From assembly GCA_026261815.1 (NCBI GenBank), contig JAMPIT010000484.1:7972501-8036500 (forward strand): DNA of 64,000 bases, in the 5' to 3' direction. Positions 12,301 to 25,800 of this stretch are shown piece by piece. Below the pieces are notes generated by a model. That model ran no database searches. It was not told the origin of the DNA and saw only the letters and a program-made list of their open reading frames with translations. Made by a program: the position numbers and the translations under genes. Numbering within the stretch: position 1 is the stretch's first letter; every line of letters begins with the position of its first letter. Source of the DNA: Monarcha castaneiventris obscurior. Taxonomy: Eukaryota; Chordata; Aves; Passeriformes; Monarchidae.

Positions 12301-13608
12301 GCATTAACAGTTTTAAAGAGAGCTTTTGGAACAAATACAGGTGTAGGCAGCCCTCTTTCTTGGGAGAGGTCAGTGTGAGTGAAAATTTGAAACCCCATAA
12401 TGGCCTATGGAATCTCTGTCCACTAGAGTGTCCATACTGCAGAATACCATGTTTTGAACTTAAGTTCTCAGAGCAAGCTGCCATGGATGGGGATGAGGTG
12501 TTCACTTTTATTATAACTGTATTCTAGTCAAGGCGTTCCCTAGTTTTTTCAGAATAAGTAGGATGTGCTTGGAATGTGCAAATGAGATGTTGGTTTACTT
12601 GAGAATGCAACAATTCAGAGCATCCTGGAGTTTTTTTAATTACAATGACAATGTTTTTAGTGTTTTGATAGACACAAAGAGGTGGAAGGAGCAGAGGCAG
12701 ATACAGTTATCTTCAGTGAGATGAACTAGAGTTAATAATATATTACTCTACTTGAAAAACTTCTGAGAATTTTTTCAGAAGATATTTTGATGAGTTCAGA
12801 GAGAAGTTGGTGGTATCATTAAATAAGTTGACAACTTCTGTAATCAGCTTTTTGGTATTATAGCTCAAGGGAAAGTCAATAAACTTTGATTCCCAGCATT
12901 AATGTAATTATTTTTTCCCCCTTTTTTTTTCTTTTCTGGCTCCTTCTGCACAAGACTGCAATAATATAATATCAGATGGCCAAAAGCAATTCAGTGTTCA
13001 GAAAGTCAGTGTCCCCTAGGATGATGTACAAATGTAGGAAGACTGGGGGTGGAATAAATAATTTCCTCTGATCTTGTTAGGGATGAAATTATTATAGAGA
13101 AGCAAATGTAATTTGCTGAATATTCTGTGAGAGAGAGAGAAGTATGAAGCTCCTTTGATTACCAAAGGTACTATTTTTTAAAGAGTTTTTTTATTTTCCT
13201 CTCACCTACAGTATTTTCCTTACACAGTATACAAAAGTGTATTTGCACTGCCACTTGTTTTGGTAGTTTTAATATACTACTTTAAGTCAGCTACTACTCC
13301 TGTGTTTTGGTTGATTGGGATAATTGGACTTTAATTTTCATCTTCTCTGGACCTTGGCCTAATGAGAAATTACTTTAAATGTTTCAGTAAGAAAACTTGC
13401 ATTGTGTTTCATGTTATTTAATTACTCTGGTGTTAATGTACTCAATTTCATTCTCATAACAGAATATAGAACAGGTGAGATGAATGAATCATTGTAATAC
13501 ATAGTATTACATATATATATGGTGAATAGTATAGACCAAAGAACTTACAAATTGACCTTAAAACACAAAGGCTTGATCAACCTCCTGTGAAAATACCCTT
13601 TCTCTGGG
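6383..13608. other. Long unique AT-rich interval, no gene seen
   Basis: Seven kilobases without a recognisable transposon. Visible landmarks are a T run near 7851-7861, a TTTTTTCCCCC / T-rich pyrimidine tract near 12913-12935, and a GA dinucleotide patch at about 13131-13140. Minus 11316-11600 and minus 12194-12505 are the longest frames; neither shows splice-like borders, domain motifs or homology that I recognise. The interval is compatible with a large intron or intergenic DNA. Confidence 0.5.
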
Positions 13609-13626
13609 AAAAAAAAAAAAAAAAAA
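13609..13626. repeat. Poly(A) run of 18
   Basis: Eighteen consecutive A, followed by TATT. There is no AATAAA a short distance upstream and no recognisable retrocopy body next to it on the plus strand, so it is listed only as a homopolymer. It accounts for the Phe run at the end of the 128-residue minus-strand frame that crosses it. Confidence 0.9.
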
Positions 13627-16600
13627 TATTAAAAGATGATGCACTGAATCTTTAAAACTAAACCTTTCCATAGGTTTATCATCTGTGTGGTTATTTGAGG
13701 CTGACCAACAACATTCAGTTGGAAGTGTCAGGTGCAGCATTAAAGGTGTGCTTTCAGGTGTGATGTAGCTGCTGTGGTCATGTAAAAATCTGCTTTTAGT
13801 CATGTGAGCAGCCAGCAGAGCAGATTGGGTTGTGTTAGTCTCAATGCAAATCTGCCCTGAAGAGTCCAACCCTAAGAACTTCAACTGGGCATGTAAAATG
13901 CCATCTAATTCTTTAACTTTTGTAATCTGGGATTTGAAGTGCATTGTTTTCTTGTTTAAGCCTGAAGCTGCTTAGAATTATCAGTTACTGTTATGAAATG
14001 CTTAAATTTAAGGGTAAAAAAAGATATACCCAACTGACTGAAGTGTTTAAGTTCCAGTCTAGGGAGAGGCTTGACTTTGAATAAGGTAAACACTTTTTTA
14101 TCTCATGAATTCAATGACCAGTAAGAGATACTGAATTTACTGCTTGGCGGTTACTCTGTAGTTACTCCCTGGGTAATATTTGTAGAGCACAACTAATACA
14201 AAATACTTGTCTCTGCACTTCCTCGACTTACCACACGCTTACAGACATCCAGAGAATTAGTAGATTGTGTAATGGTTATTCTCCCCTTTGTCAACCTTAG
14301 TAACTTCCCTAGGGAAACAGTCTTACAGGCTCATCAGTGCAGAGGAACAGGTTTCACAAAGCAATTACAGGTTTGGATGATGCAGCTGAACATGTCTTAT
14401 AAATTCCACTATCTGCATTATTAGACATGTGACCATGTGACAGTTTGGTGACCTGTGGTAATTAGATTGTGTGATCTTTCAGAAGAAGGATCTGGCTCAC
14501 ATAAGTGGCTTAGGTACTTTGGAAAATGGTACTTTGTGATGTCTATCTTATACAACTGATATTTTCTGGTATTTAATAGGGAAAATCTTTTACTACATGT
14601 AAAACAGTACCTAGACAAAGTAATCTAAATGTTCCTTCCTTGTTGTTTCTCCTTGTTTTTTCTTATTCCCCTTTTGGAAGAAACCGGTAATCAAAGTAGC
14701 AGACCTCTGGCTGGTAAGAGCTTTTTTGTGTAGCTGTAAGTAGTGGTACACTTTGAAATGTTGACAGGCCTTGCATAAACCAAGACCTGATTTTTCTTGC
14801 CTCCTGGCAAGAAAGCAAGATCATGATGCTTTATTATTGAGGCAGATCCTAGAGGAGTGTAGCTAAAGCTTAACAAAATCTGTCAAATGGAAACTTCATT
14901 TCTGCAGGTAGTAAAACTGTGTTGAACTGTTGTTGTGTGTGCTTTGTCACTTTCTTAAAATGTTTGGTTTGGGTTTTTTTGAAGGCATAATTTCACCTTT
15001 CCCACCTTACACTTTAAAGTTATCATTAGAGTATTTCCTTTGGCAATATATTTTATTGGAGCATTAGCAATGCAGTTGAGTCACAGAAAAATGTGGGAGC
15101 CATGGGCACATGAGGCTTGTCTGGTAGTTTTGTGTTAGTAATAGGATTTTTTTAGTGGTCTTGAGTAGAGACAACTGTCAGTAATGTTTACCTTAGCAAA
15201 AACAAGGCACTGGGAGTGGACTAAGCCATAAAGAGAGCATGTAAGTAATATTGTGAATAATAATAAAGGTGCTTATTAGCAGGTGACACATTTGAATGTG
15301 ACCAGATAGGATACAGAGCTGTCCCATACACTGCTTCTGTAACAGCCAGTGCCAGTTGATATATAGGTAATTAATGGGCTTAATGTCTTTTTGCATGATT
15401 TCTTGAAGAAAGTGGTTACAGTTAATGATAGCATCATAGGATTATTTTGCACAGTGACTCATGTTTTCTTCTTAGGTGTGTATGTATACAGATCATTAAA
15501 TTTCTATTCATGGTGCAAATATTTACATAAGTTCAAAATCCTGAATGACCAAGAAAGTTTTACAGTTTGAAGTAATCTTCCATAGGCAGTTGACTGTATG
15601 ACTAATAGAATTACGTATGCATAAAATTGCTTTTACTGGAGAAGCCAAAATGCAGAATAATAGCTTGTCAAACTGTCATTTGCCAGTGAGATCATAGATT
15701 TTGTAGTCCAAATTAGGTTGTGTTCTTTTTCTTTTTGTCAGGTCACATTCTAATAACCATATTGTGCATTAAACCCTGTGATTATCTGAACACTTGACAG
15801 ATGGTAGGATGTTAATTTATATGTAAGAGACAGTGATTGCCTGTGCAGTAATGGCATTCAACAAAATATGAAATGTCAAAATTCCTTTTTTTGTTATGTC
15901 TTTACTTCACTTATTTCAGCAAGGTAATTCTAGCAGGGGAATATTTTTTGTAGCTAAACATATGCTTCATTTACTAGTGTTAACAGGTTTTGGAGTTTTG
16001 AATCTTACTTTTTATATTGGGAGATGTTTACATGTTGGTCTAGTGTACAAGAAAATTGTAGAGTACAGTGAAAATGAAAGATGTTATTACATTTATGAAT
16101 CTAAAGTTTTCAATATGCATGTTACTCAGTTTTAAGGAAAATGAGATTACTTTTTGGTTCCCTTTAGAGTTACTGTGATACTCATGAGTTGGTTTTATGA
16201 TAACATAGTTGTCCTAACTTAGAGTTCCACTAATTGTTATAAAAATGAGTAGTTAGTTGCTCCTAATATCTTACTTAATTATAATCTTAACTCATGTGCA
16301 AAATATCATGGGAAAGAATGTGTTTGAATCCAAAGGATTTTGCCTTTTTGCTGGATTTGAGGCAGTTGGGGCTGTAACATATAGCTGAGGGAGGAGTGTA
16401 AAAAGGAGCACAGTTCAGTGCCACACACTCAATGATGAAACTTGAAATAACTTTCTGAAGCTGAAATGCAAAAACCCAAAGAAATGAGCTAAGGTTATAG
16501 TTTCCTTTAACACTGCTGTCTTCACAAAATTCTTTCTGCCTTTACATCTTGTCAAGGCGTTCCTTACTCCCTTCAGTTTATTGTATGTAATATCTCTCTA

Positions 16601-19600
16601 CCTGTGGCTCTTAGGATTTGCTTATTTGTTACTGATTGCTTATCACTGTTACTCATGTTATCTGCTGGACCTCAACTAAATGTTAACATCTTTGAGTTGA
16701 AAAACTTCACTTTTTATGAATCAAGTCCCCAAAATACCTTGCTTTTGAACAAACCGTTGAAGTTTGTAGTTTTTTAATACGGAGGAAAAGGAACAGAAGA
16801 GGCCAAGTATTTAATTTGCTTGAAACAGTTTTCCAACAAAAGAGGGTTGAAGTAGAAAATTCCAAGCCTTAATGATGTATTTTTGCAGTTCAGTTGTCTT
16901 TGGCTGAGACATCATTATTATGCATTAATAATCAATCACTGCTGTATTTAGGTAGTCAGTAACTCTTGACTTATGAAAGAATACATTCCTTGTTAATGTT
17001 CCTTAATCACTAAGAAAATTAGTTTTCTATAAACTGTTTCAGTAGGCCAAGAAAGGAGTCATCAAGTCCTAGAGAGTGGTAATTACTTTGCTTGTGCCAC
17101 AGCATTGTGTTGTTGTTTTCAGTGTGTGGGAAGTCTGAAAGGCTGTGAATTGGTACTTCGGGAGTGAAAACAGCAAAAATAATTTCTGTTGAGATGTAAG
17201 TTATAGGAATTCTTGGTTGGCTTCCATGCTTGGGGAAAAACGTGGTTATCAGTGTATTTAATATGTGTTACGTAAATACTTGCCATAGAAATATTAGCCC
17301 TGAAGCCTGATATTCCTTAGGAAGAACAACATGTTCAAGAATTTCACAAACAAAACAGGTTGTACTTCTCTTTGTAGGCTGGTACTTTCAGCTCAATGTG
17401 TAACCTCTCAGGTATTATGAAGCTATGTTCAGTCATGAATGCTTGTGACATTTTGAAGGACTGGAGAACAGTGCAGTGTGTGATTACCTGTACCTCATGT
17501 TATAATGATACTTCATGTAAACTTTTCCAAATTTATGGAAAAGTATTGTTTTTTCTATTAAAATAATAATCCAAGTATGTACTGCTAAAGCGAGAAATTA
17601 AAATGTAAATACCAGCATTTTTGCAGCCATTCCATTTGTCTGCAGTTTTGCCTGCTGTTTCATATAACAGCCCTATTAAAGAGCATTTAAAATAGAAAAT
17701 ATAATTGTTAAGATGAGATTTTGCTATACTAAATAGTAAGGGAAAAATCTACCAGGCCTGTCTATCAAACCGAGCTGCTGTTTAGTATGTCTTTTTCCAA
17801 AATATATTCCTTAACTTTGAGTAATGTTGTAGCTCCTTTTTTGATATTTTATTTATTAATTTTCTATGGTGATCTTAATAATTTGACTTGAAGATGTTGG
17901 CACACAGTCAAACAATTATTTTTATATCTACCATTTCTGGAGAAAGGTTTTTCAGCTGGGCATAAGTGAGCTCTTAGAAGAATTTTGTGGTGGTTTTGTG
18001 GCCTCAGTTACTTGTTCTCAGGCTTTCTCTCATACAGAAGCGCATTAAGAACAAGAGTGCCCACTGTAGGATAAAGAGTGACGGTATGGAACACACTAGC
18101 TAAAGGTGTAAAGTGGTGTTACAATGTTATTTTAACATCGATGTCAAAGTAGGTATTCCTATTTCTTTTAGAGGTGTTGTATCTGGTTTGAGTTAGTTTT
18201 GGTATGTGTTGTCTGCAAGATTGGATAAATTTACGAGCATTATTAAAGCACACCACAGTAGCTGTAATATGGTATTGTAATATTTGACTAATGCATGTGT
18301 TTATACACAAGTGACAAAGGATTGCCCTGATTGTTATTATTATTGTTTGATGTTGAAACCTTTGATAGATGGAATTGTAATCAGAAGATGAAAACTTTTA
18401 ACAGAGGCCAAACTATGAGGTTCCCCTGGAGTCTCCTTTGAAAAGAAAAACTTGAACAAAATTATTTTCATTTAAGTAATAAATTTTTAATTTAAATAAT
18501 GAATCATTCTAAATGCACTCTTCTTTATGTGAGAGCCTCTTCCATTAAACTGGCTCCTGTAAGGATGTGAAATGAAGCCTTAAAAAGGCACTGAATGATC
18601 CACATGCAATATCTGTGTTAGCAACTATTTGGGGGGTGTGTGGGGATCTGGCATAACTCATGGTTTGGAGACTTTTTTCCAGACCTAAATATGTTAGAAA
18701 TTGTGGCTCAGTGAAACACTAGAGTTGTTGAAATATAACCTGTTATGCAGCAACAGCTTGTAGTTACACAATAAAGGAGAGAAAAATAATTGTTCTTACT
18801 GGGAATACGAAAGAAATGAACCAAACTGTAAACAAGTGATTTGTTTACCAGCATTGGTGACTTCAGAAGTGAAAGAGCATGTTTTAATTAAAGAGCAAGG
18901 TGTCTAAAAGCAATGACGTATGGGTGTTCAGGTTCCATGGAAGCCTGGAACTGCTTTAAAATTTTGTATTTTGAAGAGCTTTTTGTGACATAAAGCTCAT
19001 TTCCCTTTGAGACAGCAGCATGCTCAGACTTTGAGTCTCAGCTACGAACTTGCCAACCATGTTAGCGGGAAGAAGGAATGTTGGTGCTTACAACTCTTGC
19101 TGCATCTTCTCAAAATCCCCATTCATTCTGAATAACATTGGTAACCCTTTGAGATGCTGGTTACCTCATTCACCCTGCTTTCATCTCTGACCTTGTAGGC
19201 TTTGCAATGAACTCCTTCCTGTTGCAATCTTTTCTTGAAGGCAGGGAAGAATCAGGGAGCTAACAAATAAAAAAAAGTACAGTGAAATATTCCAATATTT
19301 GCACTGCAGCTACACTGGACATGAACTTTACAGCTTTGCAGTCAGAAGTAGATTCTGTGTTGAGGATTCTGGTGCACTGGCAGACTCTGAAGAACTCTTC
19401 AAAGTTGATTGCAGTGTTTGTGGCTGCTGGTGATGAGAATCTGAGTTCTATAAATGCATAGTGATAATTCTGCATGTAGCTGGAAGAAGAGACGTGATAT
19501 GTGGCCTTTTTTTGTTGTTTTTCTTGTGATTTTTGATATGATGTGGAATGTATTTTCAGTGCACCTAAAGTCACTCGAATACTACTTATGAACTGACATT

Positions 19601-19696
19601 TTACTTGACAGTAAGGTGTGTTTTCAAATAGGAATTATGTTCCAAAGTACTGTTTGAAATACTGAGCATGTTGCTATTTCTACAGTATATCCATCT
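13627..19696. other. Unique AT-rich interval, no gene seen
   Basis: No element family was recognised in these six kilobases. Composition is AT-rich throughout, with long TTAA/AATT-rich passages near 17520-17900 and 18460-18510. Reading frames are short and have no coding character. I saw no tRNA, snRNA or clear snoRNA signature. Confidence 0.5.
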
Positions 19697-19886
19697 AAGG
19701 ATCTCTCAGCATTTCATAAGCGTTAATGAAATAAGCCTCACTATAAGGCAGGTATTATCCCAATTTCACAGCTTGAAGGGAGGTTAATTAACTCACCCAG
19801 AATCAATCAGTGATCTGTGATGAAAATTGGTTTCTATTTAAAAATGGATTTGCCACCTCATGCTTTAACAATTAGGCTCTGCTTCC
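19697..19886 (+). mobile_element. MIR / CORE-SINE relic
   Basis: The segment reproduces the tRNA-derived MIR family over most of its length. In order it shows AAGGATCTCTCAGCATTTCA, then AATGAAATAAGCCTCACTAT, then the MIR core GGCAGGTATTATCCCAATTT followed by CACAG, AGGTTAATTAACTCACCCAG, and a far end CTCATGCTTTAACAATTAGG. Each block has a counterpart in the amniote MIR consensus (AAGCACTTTACA, TTAATTAAGCCTCAC, GGTATTATCCCCATTTTACAG, AGGTTAAGTGACTTGCCCAAG, CCTGCTCTAACCACTAGACC) in the same order and spacing. MIRs are SINEs copied by L2 LINE machinery before the mammal-sauropsid families diversified, so this is one of the oldest insertions in the window. No partner L2 piece was recognised beside it. 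Orientation follows the standard MIR consensus. Confidence 0.85.
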
Positions 19887-22800
19887 AAAATAATATTTGT
19901 GGTTGAAAATAATGTTTGACTTATTGTCAGGTAACAATAAGCTTTGTCTATGCGCAAAATAGAGTGAAGTGACCAAATCAGTTTTAGCTCTACCTTGGTA
20001 CATTCCAACTGAATGGAGCTGGGTTTGAGCTGGATTTTATGTAAAAGAAACTTAAACCAGGTGAATAGAGACAGAGACTTGGCATTAAGACTGTTTTATA
20101 TGTGAATTTGTGCTCATTTATGTCACCAAGTAAAACTAATGTTCCTTATTGGTTTGAGTTTTTAATAGAAACCTTATAATTTCACTTAATCTGGTTTAAC
20201 AGAAATACCATAATTTGAAAAATAAGGGTAAAAGACATTTTTCAAATAACTTTAGAATTCATCCAGGCATGTGACCTGTTCATTCCAATTATTTAAGCTG
20301 CATAACCACCACTTCTAATTGTAAAAATTATAAAAAAGTTTTCCTGTTAAGTGTTTTCACTCTCATTAATGAAACATATGAATTCAGCTGGAGAAACTTA
20401 CTAGTAAAATTTTATTTCTGGGAGAACCCTTCTCTGGAGTTTTGCTGTCTTGGTAGGAAAAAATGTAATTTAGGAGAGAGGGCATTATTTTGCTTGATTT
20501 GTAGCCCCATTTTCCCTGCTCCTTCACCAAGTATGCAAATGTGGTTGTAAAAGTGATGATGCTTGGGTCTTAAGAAACCTGCAACTTCTTCACACTCCCA
20601 CTGTTGATTCTTTATGTATCCTCTGACAGGTCATTTCAACTGGTTTTAATATAGTTTCTGGATTTATAAAATTGGCCTAATGCTTATGAAATGCTTTGAA
20701 AATTTGAAGTCTGTTATGATCAGGAAAGTATTAATTTTATTATAGAAGTGTAGGAAGCTTTTCAAAATGGCATAATCTTTGTTTTTATCTTTAGATTTAA
20801 TCTAGTAAATCCAGCTAAATGCAATTCTGTTTAATGAACAAGACTGGAATTCATCACCTAATTAAGCATTCAGCACTTAACTTTATGCACCAAAATGCCT
20901 GACTTTAAAATTACTTCATTCAGGTTAAAAAAAAAGGATCTAGGGGCATAAAGCTTTTTTTAAAATGCCATATAAATGTCTCCATGTAATTGCTGGCTAT
21001 CTGTTATGCAACACCTATGTAGGGCATATAATTGTGGATCTTTTCTTTGAGCATTGCTGCTTCAATGGTACTGCTGTAATGCAGAGGTACTGCAGTAATG
21101 CATAGGTGAGTGCTAAATTTAAATGAATTTTTTACATCTTCAAATGCAGTGAATTTTTAACATCTAACTTAATACATACAGGGATTTTTTTTTAGAAATA
21201 AGATGTTCAATGAGCCTTTTGGTACTTCCTCCTCATTTTCCCTACTTTCATATTCCCTGATTTTGGTTGAAAGCCAGAATATATTTGTAGCTCACCAACT
21301 GAAGTTTCCTTTGGTGTCTTTCTTTACTTTTTTGTCCAAGCAATGAGAAAACTTCTAAGACTGTTCTGAAGGTAGTGGTCTACTTAGTGCTGATGGTAAA
21401 AATCTATCTCTTCACCTGTATCCAATTTCCATAAGGACACTGTGGCCTGTAAGGGCAATATGATATAGATAATACAACATGCCAACCAGGAAAAATAGTT
21501 TGATTTAATGAATGTTCCTCCAACACATTAGTCTTTCATTACACTTGGGGACTCAAAGTAGGCACAGCTGTAATATGGCTGGTGTTGAAGTTGAGATTTC
21601 TCAATAATGCATCTCATAGGTTACTTTTTCATGTTTCCTTCAAGTTCCCTTCTCTTTGTGTTGTGCAGAAAATCACTTCAGTCAGAATTGGATTGACCAG
21701 GGAATGTTTAGTCTTGCTGCCACTCAGATGTCTGGGAGAGCAGACCGAATTGTTCCGTTACAGGGATATTAAATTTATAGCAGGTAAAAGCTTTCTGTGT
21801 TTGTCAGACTATTCCTTGAACAAAAAGTGATTGCACCCTTGAGGCAAAGAACCTCAATGAAAAGTGGCTGTACATAAATACAAACTCAATTCCTAGCCAA
21901 ACAATTCCTAAATTTCAAGAATGTGTTTCAAAGGAAAGCAGAGTGGCAGCCAAAGGCATATGTCAAGATTTGTCTAATTATATTTGTACTGTACAAAACA
22001 GAATAAAAGTTATACATTTCACCAGAGTATTTAACTTTGTAGTATTGATAGTCTTGGTCATAAACTGCATTTATGAAAGCATGAATTTATCACTTTTTCT
22101 ACATATGGATACTTTGGCAAAGGGACTTAATAAATTCAGTTGCACTTGCAAAATTGCATGCAGCTAATGCTCTTCACTGTTAAAGAAAGAGTGTCCACTC
22201 AGGTGGAAAATTGTTCTGGGTACATGGCCACTCTGAGAACAGAACTAGCTGACAGTAGCACCCACCTTTTCTGTGAATTGAAGTTCAGTCTCTTCTGTTG
22301 ATTTATTTCTCAACAGAAATAAATTTTATATGGTATTCTCAAAAAAAAAATAGGTGCAACTATCCAGGGAATAGATATTGAGGTAATACTATGCTTCTAT
22401 GGGTAGGACAATATTTGTTGTTTGTATATTGCCAATAACAGTGTCAGGTTTGTTATAGTCAATATTTTCCTCTTAATACTGTCTTCAAATATTTTGAACA
22501 TTGAGTTGGTGTTGCTTATGCCCCAGAAATATGACATTGTATCCCAGGTCAGTTAGATGCTGTTGAGAATTTACTTCATGTTTGTCTAGATATGTTTGAA
22601 TGTCTCTTCAAGTTCGGAAATGAAAGGGGTTTTTATTATTATTTTTGGTAGATCTTGGTAACTTACTTCATGTATCTTTGTATTTGCTGGTTAAATACCT
22701 TCAGTCACAGTTTGCTGGTATTTATGGACTGAAAGTTCCAGGCAGGAGTGTGGGAATTTCCTTTTCCCCCATGTTTGCTACAGCCCTCAGGGTTTTCACA

Positions 22801-25800
22801 GGTATTTGCCTTTCCATATTTTCCCTCATGTTAAGGCCTTCTGGTTGGTAAATAAGACTTAGTAAAAGTAGTAATGTAGTTCCTCTGAGTACTTGGGCTT
22901 GGGAGAGGTAATACCTGCTGCCAAGGCAGTGAGCATCAAAAGAGACTGTGGATTAATGCTGACTTTGAAAGTTTTTATCTTTTCTCAGTTAATCTTGTTT
23001 CTAACACATCTGTGGCATGTCAAGAGAATGAGAATTCCTCCCTTAAAAAGTCTTGTTGTAATAAATGGATTTGCTTTATTAATACACAAATTTGTTGTAG
23101 TTCTGTCTTGTGACTCTGAAATGATTTTGTGAAGGACTTAAAAAGCATAAAAATCTACTAAAAAGACATCTTGACAATTGAAAATTTTGGAGGAAAACTG
23201 ACTTCCTTTTGTCTGTATAAGAATAACAAGGAAAATAGCCTACTTCAACTTAAGGGCAGACCACAATGCTGAAGATGTGACTGCTCAAATGGCTGTTGAA
23301 GATAGTAATTTATGAACAGCAAAAATGTTTAGAAGATTTTTTTCACTGACTTGCTTTGAGCATAATGTTGTACAGAAATCTATAATATAGGAGGCAGAGC
23401 ATGTTGTTAGATGACTTAAGAGAAAAATGAAGTCATAGCAAAAGGTTGTGTCTCTGTGTCTGTGTTCAACCTTTTTTTACCACAGCCCTGCTTTCCACTT
23501 TTCCATTGCACATTCCCATCAAGTACTTCAGTGAGGTGCTCTGAGAGCTGAAGACAAAAAAAAGTGTGGATTTAAACTAAGTAATGAAAATCAGGGATGA
23601 GAAGCATGACTCCTATTTATGTTTATAGTTGGAGTATAAGAACTGTGTATTGGCTGAAACTGAAACTTTAAAGTAAAAATGAACACAAAAAGGTGTTATT
23701 CCTGTGCGTTGGCAGCACATGTAGCTTAAGATGGGAGTTACTTTGTGCTAGTAAGATTGTGTTTCATACCTGAAAGTGATGTTAAACACAAATGAAAACC
23801 TTTTCTAACTATTATAACAACTATGTGCTTCAAATTCATGTCAGTTTATACCAGCTGTTACTGCTTTAACATAACAGCCCTCACAGTGGAATGCCTCACC
23901 TGGATCAAGTTGAGTATATGCATAAATCTTTGCAAGACTGGATCTGGAGCATTTCATTAAATGCAAAATGGTAAACTTTTTATGGTTCTACACTTAATGT
24001 TTTTGTAAAACAATCTGTAATTTCATTATGGCAAGGAAAATTGTATGAGCATTATGATAAGCTGTCTAAACAATGACATTTTCTACGTCTTTTTAAAGGA
24101 AGGAGATAAATTTAGCTTTCGCTAGCTCTGAAGTAGATTTTTTTTTTGCTGTGGTTCTTTTTTTAACAGAGCTGGGTGTATCCCGGCACATTCTGTAATT
24201 TGAGAATGTTTGTTTAATGAGGATCTCGTATTTCTTCCTGCTTTTCCCTCCCTGTACCCCTGGCTCAAAGGAGAAAGGCAAAAAAGCTTGTGTGCTTACA
24301 GGGTCTTGGTAAAAGACACTAATTACATGTATCTTATCATTGTTCTTACTTTGCTCTATGGCTGTTTTGGTAGCCGTATATCTCATGGTGTCTCATTTAT
24401 CCTGTCATGTCTTTTGATTAAGACTCTTAACATTTCTACCTATTTGTAGGCACAGTGCTTAGTCTGGGAGAGTTTACTAATTGTCCTTGGCTCCCTTCAG
24501 AAAGGGGAAAAGCTGAGCCAGAGTGACTTTGAACACCTCCAGCACAGCTCGCCAGGCTCTGCTGCCTTCAGGGACTATAAAGGGAGCTGTGCATGACTAA
24601 AGACACACAGGTTGCTGTCATACTTTAATGTCCCTGACTTGATTTTTGCTGTAAAGCAGGGAAAATGAGATTTTTAAGACCGGGCTCATAAGAAGATTTT
24701 ATAATGGTTCGACACTTGTTTTGTAAAATATTTTTGTTCTAGTCAGAGAAACTGCTCATCAGCTTTGGTGTTTGAGGTCACTTCTGCCCAGATTTGCAGC
24801 ATGTCCCAACTTAATGTATTCACATAATAAGCATGATATAAGATTTTGCATACCTGAGAAGGTCAAAACTTGTGGCTTAAACTTGAGTTCTGGCAGTTCA
24901 GAGGATGGGCTGCTCGGACTTGCTCTGAATGTGGTAGGTCGTGGGTTTTTTTCTGGTTTGGTTTTTTTTCCTCTGAAGAGCGGCAGTAAATAGCAAAGTG
25001 TGTCTTTTCAGTGATTGCTGAAGTTGTTGGTCTGAAGTGAAGATGAAACTTCTCCCGACTTTGAATCAAATAACTGATGTTAATAGCCTTTTCTTTTGAT
25101 TGGCAGGAAATACTTTGATCTGTCATAATTTGATTGAAAAACATAAGACACAAAATGCTATTCTAAATTTTATAGCTTCTTTGTGCAAGGAATGAATTGC
25201 TGGTGATAAAATATACTAATTGTTTAGAGGAAAGAAAATTAATTGTTTTTGTTAAATTCTATTGGGACTAAATTTTACTTGAAGTTGTGATGCATGCAAT
25301 TTTCTAAGACATATGTAAATGAACTCATTAGTGCACAGTCATATTGAAATCTATTTTGGCCCTGGGATAATTTGTCTTTTCAAAGCACAGCATGCCATTG
25401 ATGATTCTTAAAATTTTTTTCTGTTTCTTTAAATGTGATATTATTTCTATTTCTTCATTCCATCTTACATATATAGCACCCAACATAAGGGAGATGTTTT
25501 CTTTCCCCTCCTTCATATTTTCAAATAGATGTTCAAACAGACTTCAAAGTTAATCTTGCAGTTAGGCCAGTGGAGAGAGCAGAGTAATCTGTGGTGACAG
25601 GCAAAGGGATAAGGGTGGAAAGTGTCCTCCTCAGATGCTGGTAGGATAGCATTTATGGACTTATCCCAAGGGAACTTCTTGGTATCCAAATCAAGTATGA
25701 AAGTGTTTGCAGAACTGGCAGCTGAGTGCAAACAGAATATTTTATGTGGTGCCTCAAATATTGTGATAAATTTGCTCAAAATAAATCTATGCTTCCTAGT

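Noticed and set aside
13558..13944. Longest single frame (128 codons, minus strand)
   Set aside because: It runs through the A18 homopolymer, which gives a Phe run, has no splice-like borders and no recognisable motif, and a frame of this length is expected by chance in 64 kb of AT-rich DNA.
19260..19574. 104-codon minus-strand frame
   Set aside because: No recognised motif or splice-like border; it looks like chance openness in AT-rich DNA beside the MIR.
24565..24600. TATA-like GACTATAAAGGG as a promoter
   Set aside because: A single motif without CpG island, initiator context or downstream exon is not evidence of a promoter.
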